Part shown: in pieces, positions 25,891 to 33,842 of the stretch
Numbering within the stretch: position 1 is the stretch's first letter
Layout of the letters: the number at the start of each line of letters is the position of its first letter
Assembly (NCBI RefSeq): GCF_000934605.2
Contig: NZ_CP010897.2
Span: 3,782,001-3,846,000 of the forward strand
DNA: 64,000 nucleotides
Source: Pandoraea vervacti
GTDB taxonomy: Bacteria; Pseudomonadota; Gammaproteobacteria; Burkholderiales; Burkholderiaceae
Direction: 5' to 3'
Made by a program: the position numbers and the translations under genes
The notes under the pieces: generated by a model
The model's input: only the letters and a program-made list of their open reading frames with translations
Told to the model about the DNA's origin: nothing
The model's database searches: none

Positions 25891-27792
25891 CTACTTTCCC
25901 TTCACCGCATCGCGCACCTGCTCGAGCGCCGCCGGGTCTTCGAGCGTTATCAGATCGCCCGTCTCGCGTCCCTCGCAGATCGCCTGAATCGCGCGCCGCA
26001 ACAGCTTGCCGGAACGCGTCTTGGGCAGCATCGAGACGAAAAACACGCGCGCCGGACGCGCCACCGCCCCCAATTGCTTGTCCACCGTCTTCATCACATC
26101 GCCCTCGAGCGCGAGACGCGCATCGGACGTCTGCACGTCGTCGGGGCGTCGGAGCACCGCGAAGGCCATGGCGACCTGCCCCTTCAAGGCGTCTTGCACC
26201 CCGATGACCGCGACTTCGGCCACCGCCGGATGGCTCGCAATGCTCTCCTCGATTTCGCGCGAACCGAGCCGGTGCCCGGCCACGTTGATCACGTCGTCAG
26301 TACGGCCGAGAATGAAGTAGTAACCGCCCTCGTCGCGCACGCCCCAGTCGAAACTGGAATACAGCATGCGCCCGGGCACCGTCTGCCAGTAAGTTTTGAC
26401 GAAGCGGTCGTCGTCGCCCCAAAGCGTGCTCAGGCAGCCCGGCGGCATCGGGCCTTCGATCGCCAGCACGCCTTTTTCATTCGGCCCGCAGTCCTCGCCG
26501 GTCGCCTCGTTGACGAGTTTCACGTCGTAGCCATACACCGGCTTGCCCGGGGACCCGAGCTTGCCGGGCAGCACCTCGACACCACGCGCCATACCGAGAA
26601 TCGGCCAGCCCGTCTCCGTCTGCCAATAGTTGTCGACGACCGGCTTGCCCACGCCTTCGGTGAGCCATCGCGCGGTCGGTTCGTCCAGCGGCTCGCCCGC
26701 CAGAAAAATGAGACGCAGCGACGACAGGTCGTACTGCGTCAGGTAGGCGGGATCCTGCTTCTTGAGCACGCGAATCGCCGTGGGCGCAGTGAAGAGCTGG
26801 GTCACCTTGTACTTTTCGACGATGCGCCACCAGATACCGCCATCCGGGCGAATCGGGGTGCCTTCGTACATGACGGTCGCAATTCCGGCGAGCAGTGGCG
26901 CGTACACGATGTAGCTATGGCCGACCACCCAGCCGATGTCCGACGCACAGAACATCGTGTCGCCCGGTTTCGCGCAGAAGATATGCTGCATCGACGAGGC
27001 CAGCGCGACCGCGTAGCCGCCGGTGTCGCGTTGCACGCCTTTGGGCTTGCCGGTGGTCCCGGAGGTGTAGAGCACGTACGACGGATCGCTCGATTCCATC
27101 CATTCGCAGGGAATGAACGCGTCGAGATGCTGCTCGCGCAGCGGCGCGTAATCGACGTCGCGGCCCGCCACGCGCGCCATCGGCGCGAGTCCGCGGTCGA
27201 TCAGCAACACGCTCGACGGCTTGTGCTGCGCCAGCGCAACGCCTTCATCGAGCAACGGCTTGTACGGCACAACCTTGCCGTTGCGTGAGCCGGCGTCGGC
27301 GGAGACGATGACCTTGGGTTGCGCGTCGTCGATACGCGCGGCCAGATTCACGGACGCGAAGCCTCCGAACACCACCGAGTGAATCGCGCCGAGCCGCGTG
27401 CAAGCGAGCATCGCGAACAATGCCTCCGGCACCATCGGCATGTAGATCAGCACGCGCTCACCGCGCGCGACGCCCAGCGATTGCAGCGACGCGGCCATGC
27501 GATTGACCTCCGCCGCGAGCTCGTCGTAGGTGAAGACACGCTCCTGCTCGGTTTCCGTGGACACCCAGACGAGTGCGTTTTGTGTGCCGCGCGACGGCAA
27601 ATGCCGGTCGATCGCGTTATGACAGAGGTTGGTCCGTCCGCCGACGAACCAGCGCGCAAAGGGCGGATTGTCGTAGTCGAGCACCCGGTCGAACGGGGTC
27701 TCCCAGTCGATCAGTCTGGCCTGCTCCTCCCAGAAGGCCGCACGCGAGTCCGGTGCAATCGAACGGGCATGAAACGACGCATATGAAGTCAT
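25891..27792 (-). CDS. prpE: propionate-CoA ligase (acetyl-CoA synthetase family)
   Basis: A 633-residue acyl-CoA synthetase forming propionyl-CoA via the acyl-adenylate. The N-terminal ACS domain (SFHARSIAPDSRAAFWEEQARLIDW) is followed by the ATP-binding motif YTSGTTGKPKGVQRD, DNYWQTETGWPI and the C-terminal catalytic Lys (about 596) in KTRSGKLLRR. Domain style and length match PrpE more than Acs, as in INVAGHRLGSREIEE. ATG 27792 is supported by GGAGA about 7 nt upstream. No prpBCD genes are next to it. The next gene upstream, mltD, is separated by 458 bp and a terminator. Confidence 0.9.
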   Translation of the reverse strand: MTSYASFHARSIAPDSRAAFWEEQARLIDWETPFDRVLDYDNPPFARWFVGGRTNLCHNAIDRHLPSRGTQNALVWVSTETEQERVFTYDELAAEVNRMAASLQSLGVARGERVLIYMPMVPEALFAMLACTRLGAIHSVVFGGFASVNLAARIDDAQPKVIVSADAGSRNGKVVPYKPLLDEGVALAQHKPSSVLLIDRGLAPMARVAGRDVDYAPLREQHLDAFIPCEWMESSDPSYVLYTSGTTGKPKGVQRDTGGYAVALASSMQHIFCAKPGDTMFCASDIGWVVGHSYIVYAPLLAGIATVMYEGTPIRPDGGIWWRIVEKYKVTQLFTAPTAIRVLKKQDPAYLTQYDLSSLRLIFLAGEPLDEPTARWLTEGVGKPVVDNYWQTETGWPILGMARGVEVLPGKLGSPGKPVYGYDVKLVNEATGEDCGPNEKGVLAIEGPMPPGCLSTLWGDDDRFVKTYWQTVPGRMLYSSFDWGVRDEGGYYFILGRTDDVINVAGHRLGSREIEESIASHPAVAEVAVIGVQDALKGQVAMAFAVLRRPDDVQTSDARLALEGDVMKTVDKQLGAVARPARVFFVSMLPKTRSGKLLRRAIQAICEGRETGDLITLEDPAALEQVRDAVKGK

Positions 27793-28005
27793 GGTGTCTC
27801 CTTCCATTTATTTTGCAACCAGTGTGCGCGTTGACGCTTACGGAAGGCTTACCGGAGGCAGCGCGCGATCCCGGGAATTCTAGGGGATTACGCGGAGATA
27901 GCAGGAAGATTGAGCGAGATCAAAAATCGTATGGGCGGCAGACGTATGTCAGGCGAGATCAAGAGGATGCAGAACACCAGTGGGGACCGGATTTGGGCTG
28001 GGGCT

Positions 28006-28063
28006 ACCCGGTCGCATCTTACCGGGTGCTAATGTCCACTTCTTTGTCTTCTTTATTTAGCAC
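28006..28063. promoter_or_regulatory. nested inverted repeats upstream of prpE
   Basis: ACCCGGT (28006-28012) and ACCGGGT (28021-28027) form a 7-bp palindrome with an 8-bp spacer. It is overlapped by GTGCTAA (28026-28032) and TTAGCAC (28057-28063), a second perfect 7-bp inverted repeat. Candidate operator pair; no T-run, so not a simple terminator. Confidence 0.4.
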
Positions 28064-28185
28064 TCCTTTTTATATAAGCGCAAACTTTCGGATCTTCATC
28101 CCGGTAAGCGAAGCCCCCTAAACCGGGAGGAATTTTCCGGCGTATGTCGCACGCCCATACTCCCCGCACACATCTGGCGCATAAA

Positions 28186-28224
28186 GCAAAACGCCCGTGA
28201 GGAATAACCTCACGGGCGTTTTGC
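28186..28224 (-). terminator. Rho-independent terminator of mltD
   Basis: A perfect 17-bp stem, GCAAAACGCCCGTGAGG (28186-28202) and its complement (28208-28224), with a five-base loop. On the minus strand it ends in a T-run, 27 bp after the mltD stop. Confidence 0.9.
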
Positions 28225-28250
28225 AGACTGTGCGACTGCGCGGCCTCGGC

Positions 28251-29930
28251 TTAGCGCTGAGCGGTCTTGGTGACCTTCGTCGCCGGCTTTGCGGCGGCCT
28301 TGGCAACCGGTTTGGCAGACGCCTTGGCCGGCGTCTTCGACGCTACCTTCGCGGCCGGTGCGGTCTTGGTCGACTTCGCCGAGGTGGTCGGGCTGGCCGC
28401 CGGACGGTGGTCGACCACGCGGATCATCTTGCCGTTCTTGCCCTTCACCAAACGAGTGCGCGGTGCATCGTCGTCGTTTTTCGCGGCGACCGGTTCCGGC
28501 GCCGATGCGGCGAGCACGCGGGACGCGTCCTTGACCGGCACGTGCAGCACCAGCAGTTGACCTGAGGTGAGCGTATCGCGACGCAGACGGTTCCAACTCT
28601 TGATCTGCGCCACGCTCACGCCGCTGCGCGCGGCAACACCGGCGAGCGTGTCGTGCTTGCGAGCACGCACCATTACCTTGCGCGTATCCGGCAAATCGGG
28701 TTCGAGCGCCAGCACGGCGCTGGTGGCCACCGACGCGCTGATATCCTGATCGATGTCGTCCGAGCGCGGCACCAGCAGCGTGGAGCCAGCCTTCAGGCGC
28801 ATGCGCGGGGCAATGTTGTTGACCGAGCGGATGACGGCGGCGTCGACGCCGAGCTTGCGCGCCACGTCTTCGGGACGCTCACGCGAGGCCGACGTATAAG
28901 TCGTCCAGCTCGACAGCGGCTTGTCGTAGCTCTTCAGACGGCGCTGGAAAACTTCGGCACTGTCGAAGGGCAGCAGAATCTGCGTTTGCGCAGCGCCCAG
29001 AATCACGGGCTTGCGGAACGACGGGTTGAGTGCACGGAATTCGTCGAGCGGCAGATCGGCCAGCTTGGCGGCCAGCGCCACGTCGATGTCGCGCTTGGTG
29101 GTCACGCTGACGAAGTACGGGTGGTTCGGGATCTCCGGCAGCTTCACGCTGTAGATATCCGGGTGCGCGATGATGTTCTTGATGGCCTGGAGCTTCGGCA
29201 CGTAGTAACGCGTCTCCGTCGGCATGCGCAGGCTCAGGTAGTCGGTCGGCAGACCCTGTGCCTGATTGCGGTCGATGGCCCGCTGCACGTTGCCCTCGCC
29301 CCAGTTATAGGCAGCGAGCGCCAGGTGCCAGTCGCCGAACATGGCGTACAGCTTCGAGAGGTAATCGAGCGCGGCGGTCGTCGAGGCGAGCACGTCGCGG
29401 CGCTCGTCCTGGAACATGTTCTGCTTGAGGTTATACGTCTTGCCCGTGCTCGGAATGAACTGCCACATGCCGGCCGCCTTGGCCGTCGAAAGCGCTTGCG
29501 GGTTGTAGGCGCTTTCCACAAACGGCAGCAACGCGAGCTCCGTCGGCATATGGCGACGCTCGAGTTCTTCGACGATATGGAACAGGTATTTCTCCGAGCG
29601 CTGAATCATGCGCTCGACGTACTCCGGACGCTGCGCGTACCACTGCGTGCGGTCCTGCGCGAGGTCGGTGTCGAGATTGGGGATGGAGAAACCGTGGCGA
29701 ATACGCGACCAGAGATCGGCATCGTCGCTGCCGTACGCCAGATCGTTGATCGAGTCGTTGTCGAGGTCGATGGGCTGGTCGCTGGAGACGCGCTGCTTGC
29801 CTTTTGCGGTCGAAGCGACGGGCGACTTGCTCTGCGCCGTGGGTGAGGAATTCGATGCACCTGTAGTCGGCGCTGTGCTGGCACACGCTGCCAGGAGCAG
29901 CGTCAGGAGCAAGCTAACGATAAGTCGCAT
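28251..29930 (-). CDS. mltD: membrane-bound lytic murein transglycosylase D
   Basis: A 559-residue lipoprotein cleaving the MurNAc-GlcNAc bond of peptidoglycan. The lipobox LLAAC puts the lipidated cysteine at residue 16. The SLT domain (about 100-225) has the catalytic Glu139 in LLPFVESAYNPQA, then GMWQFIPSTGKTYNL and ALAAYNWGEGNV. Two LysM-like repeats follow, at about 350-390 and 415-465. The last 45 residues are a Lys/Ala/Thr-rich tail (KPVAKAAAKPATKVTKTAQR), which probably binds anionic wall polymers or nucleic acid. Shine-Dalgarno is weak. It is preceded by its own promoter. Confidence 0.93.
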   Translation of the reverse strand: MRLIVSLLLTLLLAACASTAPTTGASNSSPTAQSKSPVASTAKGKQRVSSDQPIDLDNDSINDLAYGSDDADLWSRIRHGFSIPNLDTDLAQDRTQWYAQRPEYVERMIQRSEKYLFHIVEELERRHMPTELALLPFVESAYNPQALSTAKAAGMWQFIPSTGKTYNLKQNMFQDERRDVLASTTAALDYLSKLYAMFGDWHLALAAYNWGEGNVQRAIDRNQAQGLPTDYLSLRMPTETRYYVPKLQAIKNIIAHPDIYSVKLPEIPNHPYFVSVTTKRDIDVALAAKLADLPLDEFRALNPSFRKPVILGAAQTQILLPFDSAEVFQRRLKSYDKPLSSWTTYTSASRERPEDVARKLGVDAAVIRSVNNIAPRMRLKAGSTLLVPRSDDIDQDISASVATSAVLALEPDLPDTRKVMVRARKHDTLAGVAARSGVSVAQIKSWNRLRRDTLTSGQLLVLHVPVKDASRVLAASAPEPVAAKNDDDAPRTRLVKGKNGKMIRVVDHRPAASPTTSAKSTKTAPAAKVASKTPAKASAKPVAKAAAKPATKVTKTAQR

Positions 29931-30312
29931 TGATCGGGCTCGATTTGGGTTACATCTTCATGAAATTGGCAAGGATGGTAAGGAAACCCTTCAGATGCGT
30001 CAACCATTCTGCCTAATTTTTTTGCAAATTTTACGCAAAAAGGCCCCAAAAATAAGGGTTATCCCTGAAGACAATTTGACGAAATGTGGCCGAACCGACA
30101 CGCGTTTTCGCGAGGCTTTGTCACGCAACCTCCGTATACGATGTCATCGACACGACAGGCAATCTTCACACCGGGGATGATTCGTCGGGCAGGAGCAGGT
30201 GACACGGAACCTGTCAATATCCGCTTTGTGACAGAACGCGTCGCGCGTCGTGCTGTTGACAGTTTGCGTCGGCAACATTACATGCTTGCGCCCGGGGACG
30301 GACCGACACCGT
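29931..30312. other. intergenic region between gloB and mltD
   Basis: 382 bp with the mltD promoter at 29975-30003. Apart from an AT-rich stretch near 30010-30060 I saw no gene, RNA or repeat. gloB has no visible terminator, so readthrough into mltD is possible. Confidence 0.6.
29975..30003 (-). promoter_or_regulatory. candidate mltD promoter
   Basis: On the minus strand TTGACG (30003-29998) and TACCAT (29980-29975) with a 17-bp spacer, about 45 bp upstream of the ATG. Confidence 0.45.
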
Positions 30313-31158
30313 CTAGCGGAAGGTATCCTTCCAACCGCGCACGGCGGCGAAAACGGCTTCGCGGGAGAGTCCGGTCTGGCCGACGTGCTGCTCAGCGGCC
30401 GCAATGATCGCAGGCGCATCGCTGCGCAGGAAGGGGTTGGTCACACGCTCCTGTGCGAGTGTCGTCGGCAGCGTGGGGCGACCCGCGGCGCGCAGTGCCG
30501 TCGCCTCCTGGTGCCACGCGTTGAGTGCCGCGTTCTCCGGATCCACGGCAAGCGCAAACCGGATATTCGACAGCGTGTATTCGTGTGCGCAGTGCACGAG
30601 CGTGGCGGGCGGCAATGCGGCGAGCGCGTCCAGCGAGGCGAGCATTTGCGCCGGGGTGCCTTCGAACAGACGGCCGCACCCGCACGAGAACAGCGTATCG
30701 CCGCAGAACAGACGCGGCGCACCGGCCGCCCCTGCCCCAAGAAAGTAAGCAATGTGACCGGACGTATGGCCGGGAACATCGATCACCTCCAGCGTCATGG
30801 CAGGCGCCTCGATGTGCACCGTCTCCCCACCGTGATGTGGATGATCGACGCAGGCAATCGCTTCTTGCGCAGGGCCATGCACCGGCACGTCGAAACGCGC
30901 CAGCAATGTGTCGACGCCGCCAATGTGATCGGCATGCTTGTGCGTGATGAGAATGGCGCGCAGCGTGAGACCACGCGAGTCGAGATAGGCGAGCACAGGG
31001 GCGGCGTCGCCCGGGTCGACCACAACGGCGTCTTTGCCGTCATCGATCACCCAGAGATAATTGTCCTGGAACGCGGGGACGGGAAAAACGGTCAGTGTTC
31101 CGGCCGACGACTTGCTGACTTCACTCACCGTACTCACCGCATCTGCGTGCGCATCCAT
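30313..31158 (-). CDS. gloB: hydroxyacylglutathione hydrolase (glyoxalase II)
   Basis: Hydrolyses S-lactoylglutathione to lactate and glutathione in methylglyoxal detoxification. The 281-residue metallo-beta-lactamase-fold enzyme has the binuclear metal motif THKHADH (about 72-78), further ligands in HTSGH and CGDTLFSCGCGR, and the C-terminal substrate domain with HEYTLSNIRFA. Family proteins usually begin at the equivalent of TLTVFPVPAFQDNYLW; here about 20 residues precede it, so the true start could be an internal GTG. It is divergent from the methyltransferase gene with only 14 bp between starts, so the promoters must overlap coding sequence. Confidence 0.93.
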   Translation of the reverse strand: MDAHADAVSTVSEVSKSSAGTLTVFPVPAFQDNYLWVIDDGKDAVVVDPGDAAPVLAYLDSRGLTLRAILITHKHADHIGGVDTLLARFDVPVHGPAQEAIACVDHPHHGGETVHIEAPAMTLEVIDVPGHTSGHIAYFLGAGAAGAPRLFCGDTLFSCGCGRLFEGTPAQMLASLDALAALPPATLVHCAHEYTLSNIRFALAVDPENAALNAWHQEATALRAAGRPTLPTTLAQERVTNPFLRSDAPAIIAAAEQHVGQTGLSREAVFAAVRGWKDTFR

Positions 31159-31172
31159 ATATACTCGCCACC

Positions 31173-32039
31173 ATGTCAGAACGTCCGATTATAGACTGGC
31201 CCGTCTGGCTCGTCTCACCGCCAGGCCGCTACGCGCTCGCATGGGAACAGGCCCTTTTCGACCAATGGGTCGGGGATCTGTTCGGCTATCACGCGCTGCA
31301 ACTGGGGCGTCCCGAGCTCGATACGCTGCGCGAAAACCGCATGCCCTACCGCGGCCTCATTCTTCCTGCCGCGCGGGGCCCGCAAGCGCCCCCTCTCATG
31401 ACGAAGGCCGCCAGCGACACGACCGCCGTCGGGACGTCCTGCGATTCCGGGGCCGGGGTCGCCGACATGGTTGCGCGCGACATTCTCGTGAGCCGTTTCG
31501 ACGAGTTGCCCATCGCGACCGCCAGCACGGATCTCGTGGTGCTACCGCACGTGCTGGAGTTCGCCGAGAATCCGCACGACATTCTGCGTGAAGTCGAGCG
31601 CATTCTGGTGCCGGAGGGGCAGGTCATCATCACCGGGTTCAACAACCTGAGCCTTTGGGGCGCGCGCGAGGAGTTGGGGCGACTGGCGGGCACGCCGTTC
31701 CTGCCACCGGGCGCCGACCTGATCGCGTTCACGCGCTTGAAGGACTGGCTCAAGCTGCTGTCGTTCGACATCGACCGTGGCCGCTTCGGCTGTTATCGTC
31801 CGCCCTTGCGAGGCGAGCACTGGCTACAGCGCTTCGAATTCATGGAACCTGCCGGCGACCGGTGGTGGCCAATCTTCGGGGCGCTTTACGCCGTGCGCGC
31901 CGTCAAGCGCGTCAAGGGCATGCGCTTGGTCGGCAAAGTTCGCAAGCGTATACTCGGCCTCCAGCCGGCGGCGGCCCCGGTCGCGACACCCAACACGACC
32001 CACCGCCAGATGGCAGAAGCGACCGACGCGTCCGATTGA
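31173..32039 (+). CDS. SAM-methyltransferase-fold protein (Methyltransf_11-like), motif I degenerate
   Basis: A 288-residue protein conserved between gloB and rnhA in beta-proteobacteria. The C-terminal half of a class I methyltransferase fold is clear: DLVVLPHVLEFAENPHDILREVERILVPEGQVIITGFN. The usual glycine-rich SAM loop (LDLGCG-type) is not recognisable; the equivalent region reads SCDSGAGVADMVARD. That may still be a weak GxG site. Function is unknown; the position next to gloB and rnhA is ancestral. The RNase HI gene starts 11 bp downstream, so they are probably co-transcribed. Confidence 0.85.
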   Translation: MSERPIIDWPVWLVSPPGRYALAWEQALFDQWVGDLFGYHALQLGRPELDTLRENRMPYRGLILPAARGPQAPPLMTKAASDTTAVGTSCDSGAGVADMVARDILVSRFDELPIATASTDLVVLPHVLEFAENPHDILREVERILVPEGQVIITGFNNLSLWGAREELGRLAGTPFLPPGADLIAFTRLKDWLKLLSFDIDRGRFGCYRPPLRGEHWLQRFEFMEPAGDRWWPIFGALYAVRAVKRVKGMRLVGKVRKRILGLQPAAAPVATPNTTHRQMAEATDASD

Positions 32040-32050
32040 ACGTTTGAGAG

Positions 32051-32497
32051 ATGACCTTGCCGCAAGTTGAGATTTATACCGACGGTGCCTGCAAAGGCAA
32101 TCCTGGCCCCGGCGGCTGGGGCGCCCTGCTCGTCGCGGGCAAACACCGCAAGGAAATGTTTGGCGGCGAAGCGAATACCACGAATAACCGCATGGAGTTG
32201 CTGGCTGTCATTCGCGCGCTCGAAGCGCTGAACAAGCCGTGCCATGTCGTGCTGCATACCGATTCGCAATATGTCCAGAAGGGCATCAGCGAGTGGATAC
32301 ACGGATGGAAAGCGCGGGGCTGGAAGACCGCGGCCAAAGAGCCGGTAAAGAACGCCGACCTCTGGCAGACGCTTGACGCCGTCTCGCAAAAGCATGACAT
32401 CGACTGGCGTTGGGTGAAGGGCCACGCGGGCCACGACGGCAATGAAGCGGCCGACCAGTTGGCCAATCGCGGCGTGGAGAGTCTGCGCCGCGGCTAA
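32051..32497 (+). CDS. rnhA: ribonuclease HI
   Basis: A 148-residue RNase H that removes RNA from RNA-DNA hybrids. The four catalytic acids are visible: Asp11 in IYTDGACKGNPG, Glu49 in NRMELLAVI, Asp71 in HTDSQYV and Asp135 near the C-terminus in GNEAADQLANRG. The basic protrusion HGWKARGWKTAAKEPVKN is complete. Length and sequence are typical of the Escherichia coli type. It precedes dnaQ. Confidence 0.97.
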   Translation: MTLPQVEIYTDGACKGNPGPGGWGALLVAGKHRKEMFGGEANTTNNRMELLAVIRALEALNKPCHVVLHTDSQYVQKGISEWIHGWKARGWKTAAKEPVKNADLWQTLDAVSQKHDIDWRWVKGHAGHDGNEAADQLANRGVESLRRG

Positions 32498-32525
32498 TGC
32501 AAAGCGACGGGGATGCGACGAACGA

Positions 32526-32558
32526 CGACGCGACAACGACGCGATAACGACGCGGTTA
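32526..32558. repeat. 11-bp tandem repeat between rnhA and dnaQ
   Basis: Three adjacent 11-bp units, CGACGCGACAA, CGACGCGATAA and CGACGCGGTTA, starting at 32526, 32537 and 32548. They lie in a 172 bp gap with no gene. Confidence 0.85.
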
Positions 32559-32669
32559 CGGCAAGATGACGACGCGCCCTCCCCGTCTCCAGCACTACCT
32601 GCGCGCTGCGCCAGGCCATTCGGCCGACAGCGTGCCAATTTCGAAAGTCCATCAACCTGATCGAACCTC

Positions 32670-33407
32670 ATGCGACAACTGATCCTCGATACCGAAACTA
32701 CAGGCCTGAATGCCAGGACGGGCGACCGTCTGCTGGAAATCGGCTGTGTCGAACTGGTCAATCGCCGCCTGACCGGCAACAACCTGCACTTCTATATCAA
32801 CCCCGAGCGCGACAGCGATCCGGGCGCATTGGCGGTGCACGGGCTGACGACCGAATTCCTTTCCGACAAGCCCAAGTTCGCCGAGATTGCCGAGCAGTTG
32901 CGCGAGTACTGTCGCGGCGCCGAAATCATCATTCACAACGCGGCGTTCGACCTTGGCTTCCTTGACATGGAGTACAGCCGCCTGGGGTGGCCCCCTTTCA
33001 TGGAGCATTGCGCCGGACTGATCGATACCCTGTTGCGCGCGCGTGAGATGTTCCCCGGCCGACGCAATTCGCTCGATGCGCTGTGCGAACGACTCGGCGT
33101 GAACAATGCGCACCGTACGTTGCACGGCGCCCTGCTTGACGCGGAACTGCTCGCGGATGTCTATCTCGCGATGACGCGCGGTCAGGAAAGCCTCGTCATC
33201 GATGAAGGTGAAAGCGATCAGGGGAACGACGGCGTGACGCGCGAGAAGATTTCGCTGCGCCAGTTCGAGTTGCCGGTAATCCTTGCCGCCGCGGAAGAAA
33301 TCGAGCTGCATGACGGCGTACTCAACGGTATCGACAAAGGCATCAAGGGCACCTGCGTGTGGCGCAAGGAACCGGAACCGTCCGAAGGTGAAGTCGCCGC
33401 TGCGTGA
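32670..33407 (+). CDS. dnaQ: DNA polymerase III epsilon subunit (proofreading exonuclease)
   Basis: A 245-residue DEDDh 3'-5' exonuclease. Exo I is ILDTETTGL with Asp7 and Glu9, Exo II is IIHNAAFDLGFLDMEY, and Exo III is RTLHGALLDAELLADVY with the catalytic His and Asp. A linker (about 175-200) leads to the C-terminal tail that contacts the polymerase alpha subunit. Length is normal. It is followed by a 266 bp gap containing the tRNA-Val promoter. Confidence 0.96.
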   Translation: MRQLILDTETTGLNARTGDRLLEIGCVELVNRRLTGNNLHFYINPERDSDPGALAVHGLTTEFLSDKPKFAEIAEQLREYCRGAEIIIHNAAFDLGFLDMEYSRLGWPPFMEHCAGLIDTLLRAREMFPGRRNSLDALCERLGVNNAHRTLHGALLDAELLADVYLAMTRGQESLVIDEGESDQGNDGVTREKISLRQFELPVILAAAEEIELHDGVLNGIDKGIKGTCVWRKEPEPSEGEVAAA

Positions 33408-33454
33408 ATCTTGGGACGAAGGGGAACGGCTTGCGAAATTTTCGCGCGAGGCCC

Positions 33455-33483
33455 TTCCCAAATGAAGAAAACGTCCCTATAAT
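33455..33483 (+). promoter_or_regulatory. promoter upstream of tRNA-Val
   Basis: TTCCCA (33455-33460) and a perfect TATAAT (33478-33483) spaced 17 bp. A start near 33490 leaves about 184 nt of leader before the tRNA. Confidence 0.5.
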
Positions 33484-33648
33484 CGCTGTCTTTGCTGCTT
33501 GCGAGTCATCGCAAGAAACGGCGTGAAGTGATCGAGAGATATCGTCACGACGGCAGCAAAATAGATCAAAAAGAAAGTTGCAGACTTCTGCGAAAACAGT
33601 TAAAGTTCTGCTCCTGATTGCGAAAGAAGAACTTCAGCAATCGACACT

Positions 33649-33673
33649 AAATCATTGATTTAGTTAATGATTT
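33649..33673 (+). repeat. inverted repeat abutting the tRNA-Val 5' end
   Basis: AAATCATT (33649-33656) and AATGATTT (33666-33673) form a perfect 8-bp stem with a nine-base loop. The stem ends exactly one base before the first nucleotide of the mature tRNA. Confidence 0.75.
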
Positions 33674-33748
33674 GGGTGGTTAGCTCAGCGGTAGAGCACT
33701 GCCTTCACACGGCAGGGGTCACAGGTTCAATCCCTGTACCACCCACCA
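33674..33748 (+). tRNA. tRNA-Val (anticodon CAC)
   Basis: The acceptor stem GGGTGGT (33674-33680) pairs with ACCACCC (33738-33744), followed by discriminator A and an encoded CCA (33746-33748). The D-arm TAGCTCAGCGGTAGAGC is standard. The anticodon stem CTGCC/GGCAG encloses the seven-base loop TTCACAC, giving anticodon CAC for GTG codons. The T-arm has the GGTTCAATCC loop. All expected features are present. Confidence 0.97.
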
Positions 33749-33756
33749 GATTCGAA

Positions 33757-33782
33757 GGGCCGACGATGCGTCGGCCCTTTTT
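33757..33782 (+). terminator. Rho-independent terminator after tRNA-Val
   Basis: GGGCCGAC (33757-33764) and GTCGGCCC (33770-33777) with a five-base loop and five T. It starts eight bases after the CCA end. Confidence 0.9.
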
Positions 33783-33842
33783 GCATTTGGCGTCCGAATT
33801 GGCGATGGGGCACATCCGACGCGCCCCATCCTCTCCCATTCC

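Larger units (their letters stand above)
27793..28250. other. intergenic region upstream of prpE
   Basis: 458 bp with no convincing gene. The part at 28030-28090 is much more AT-rich than its surroundings. It holds two overlapping inverted repeats and the mltD terminator, listed separately; it should also carry the prpE promoter, which I could not fix. Confidence 0.6.
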
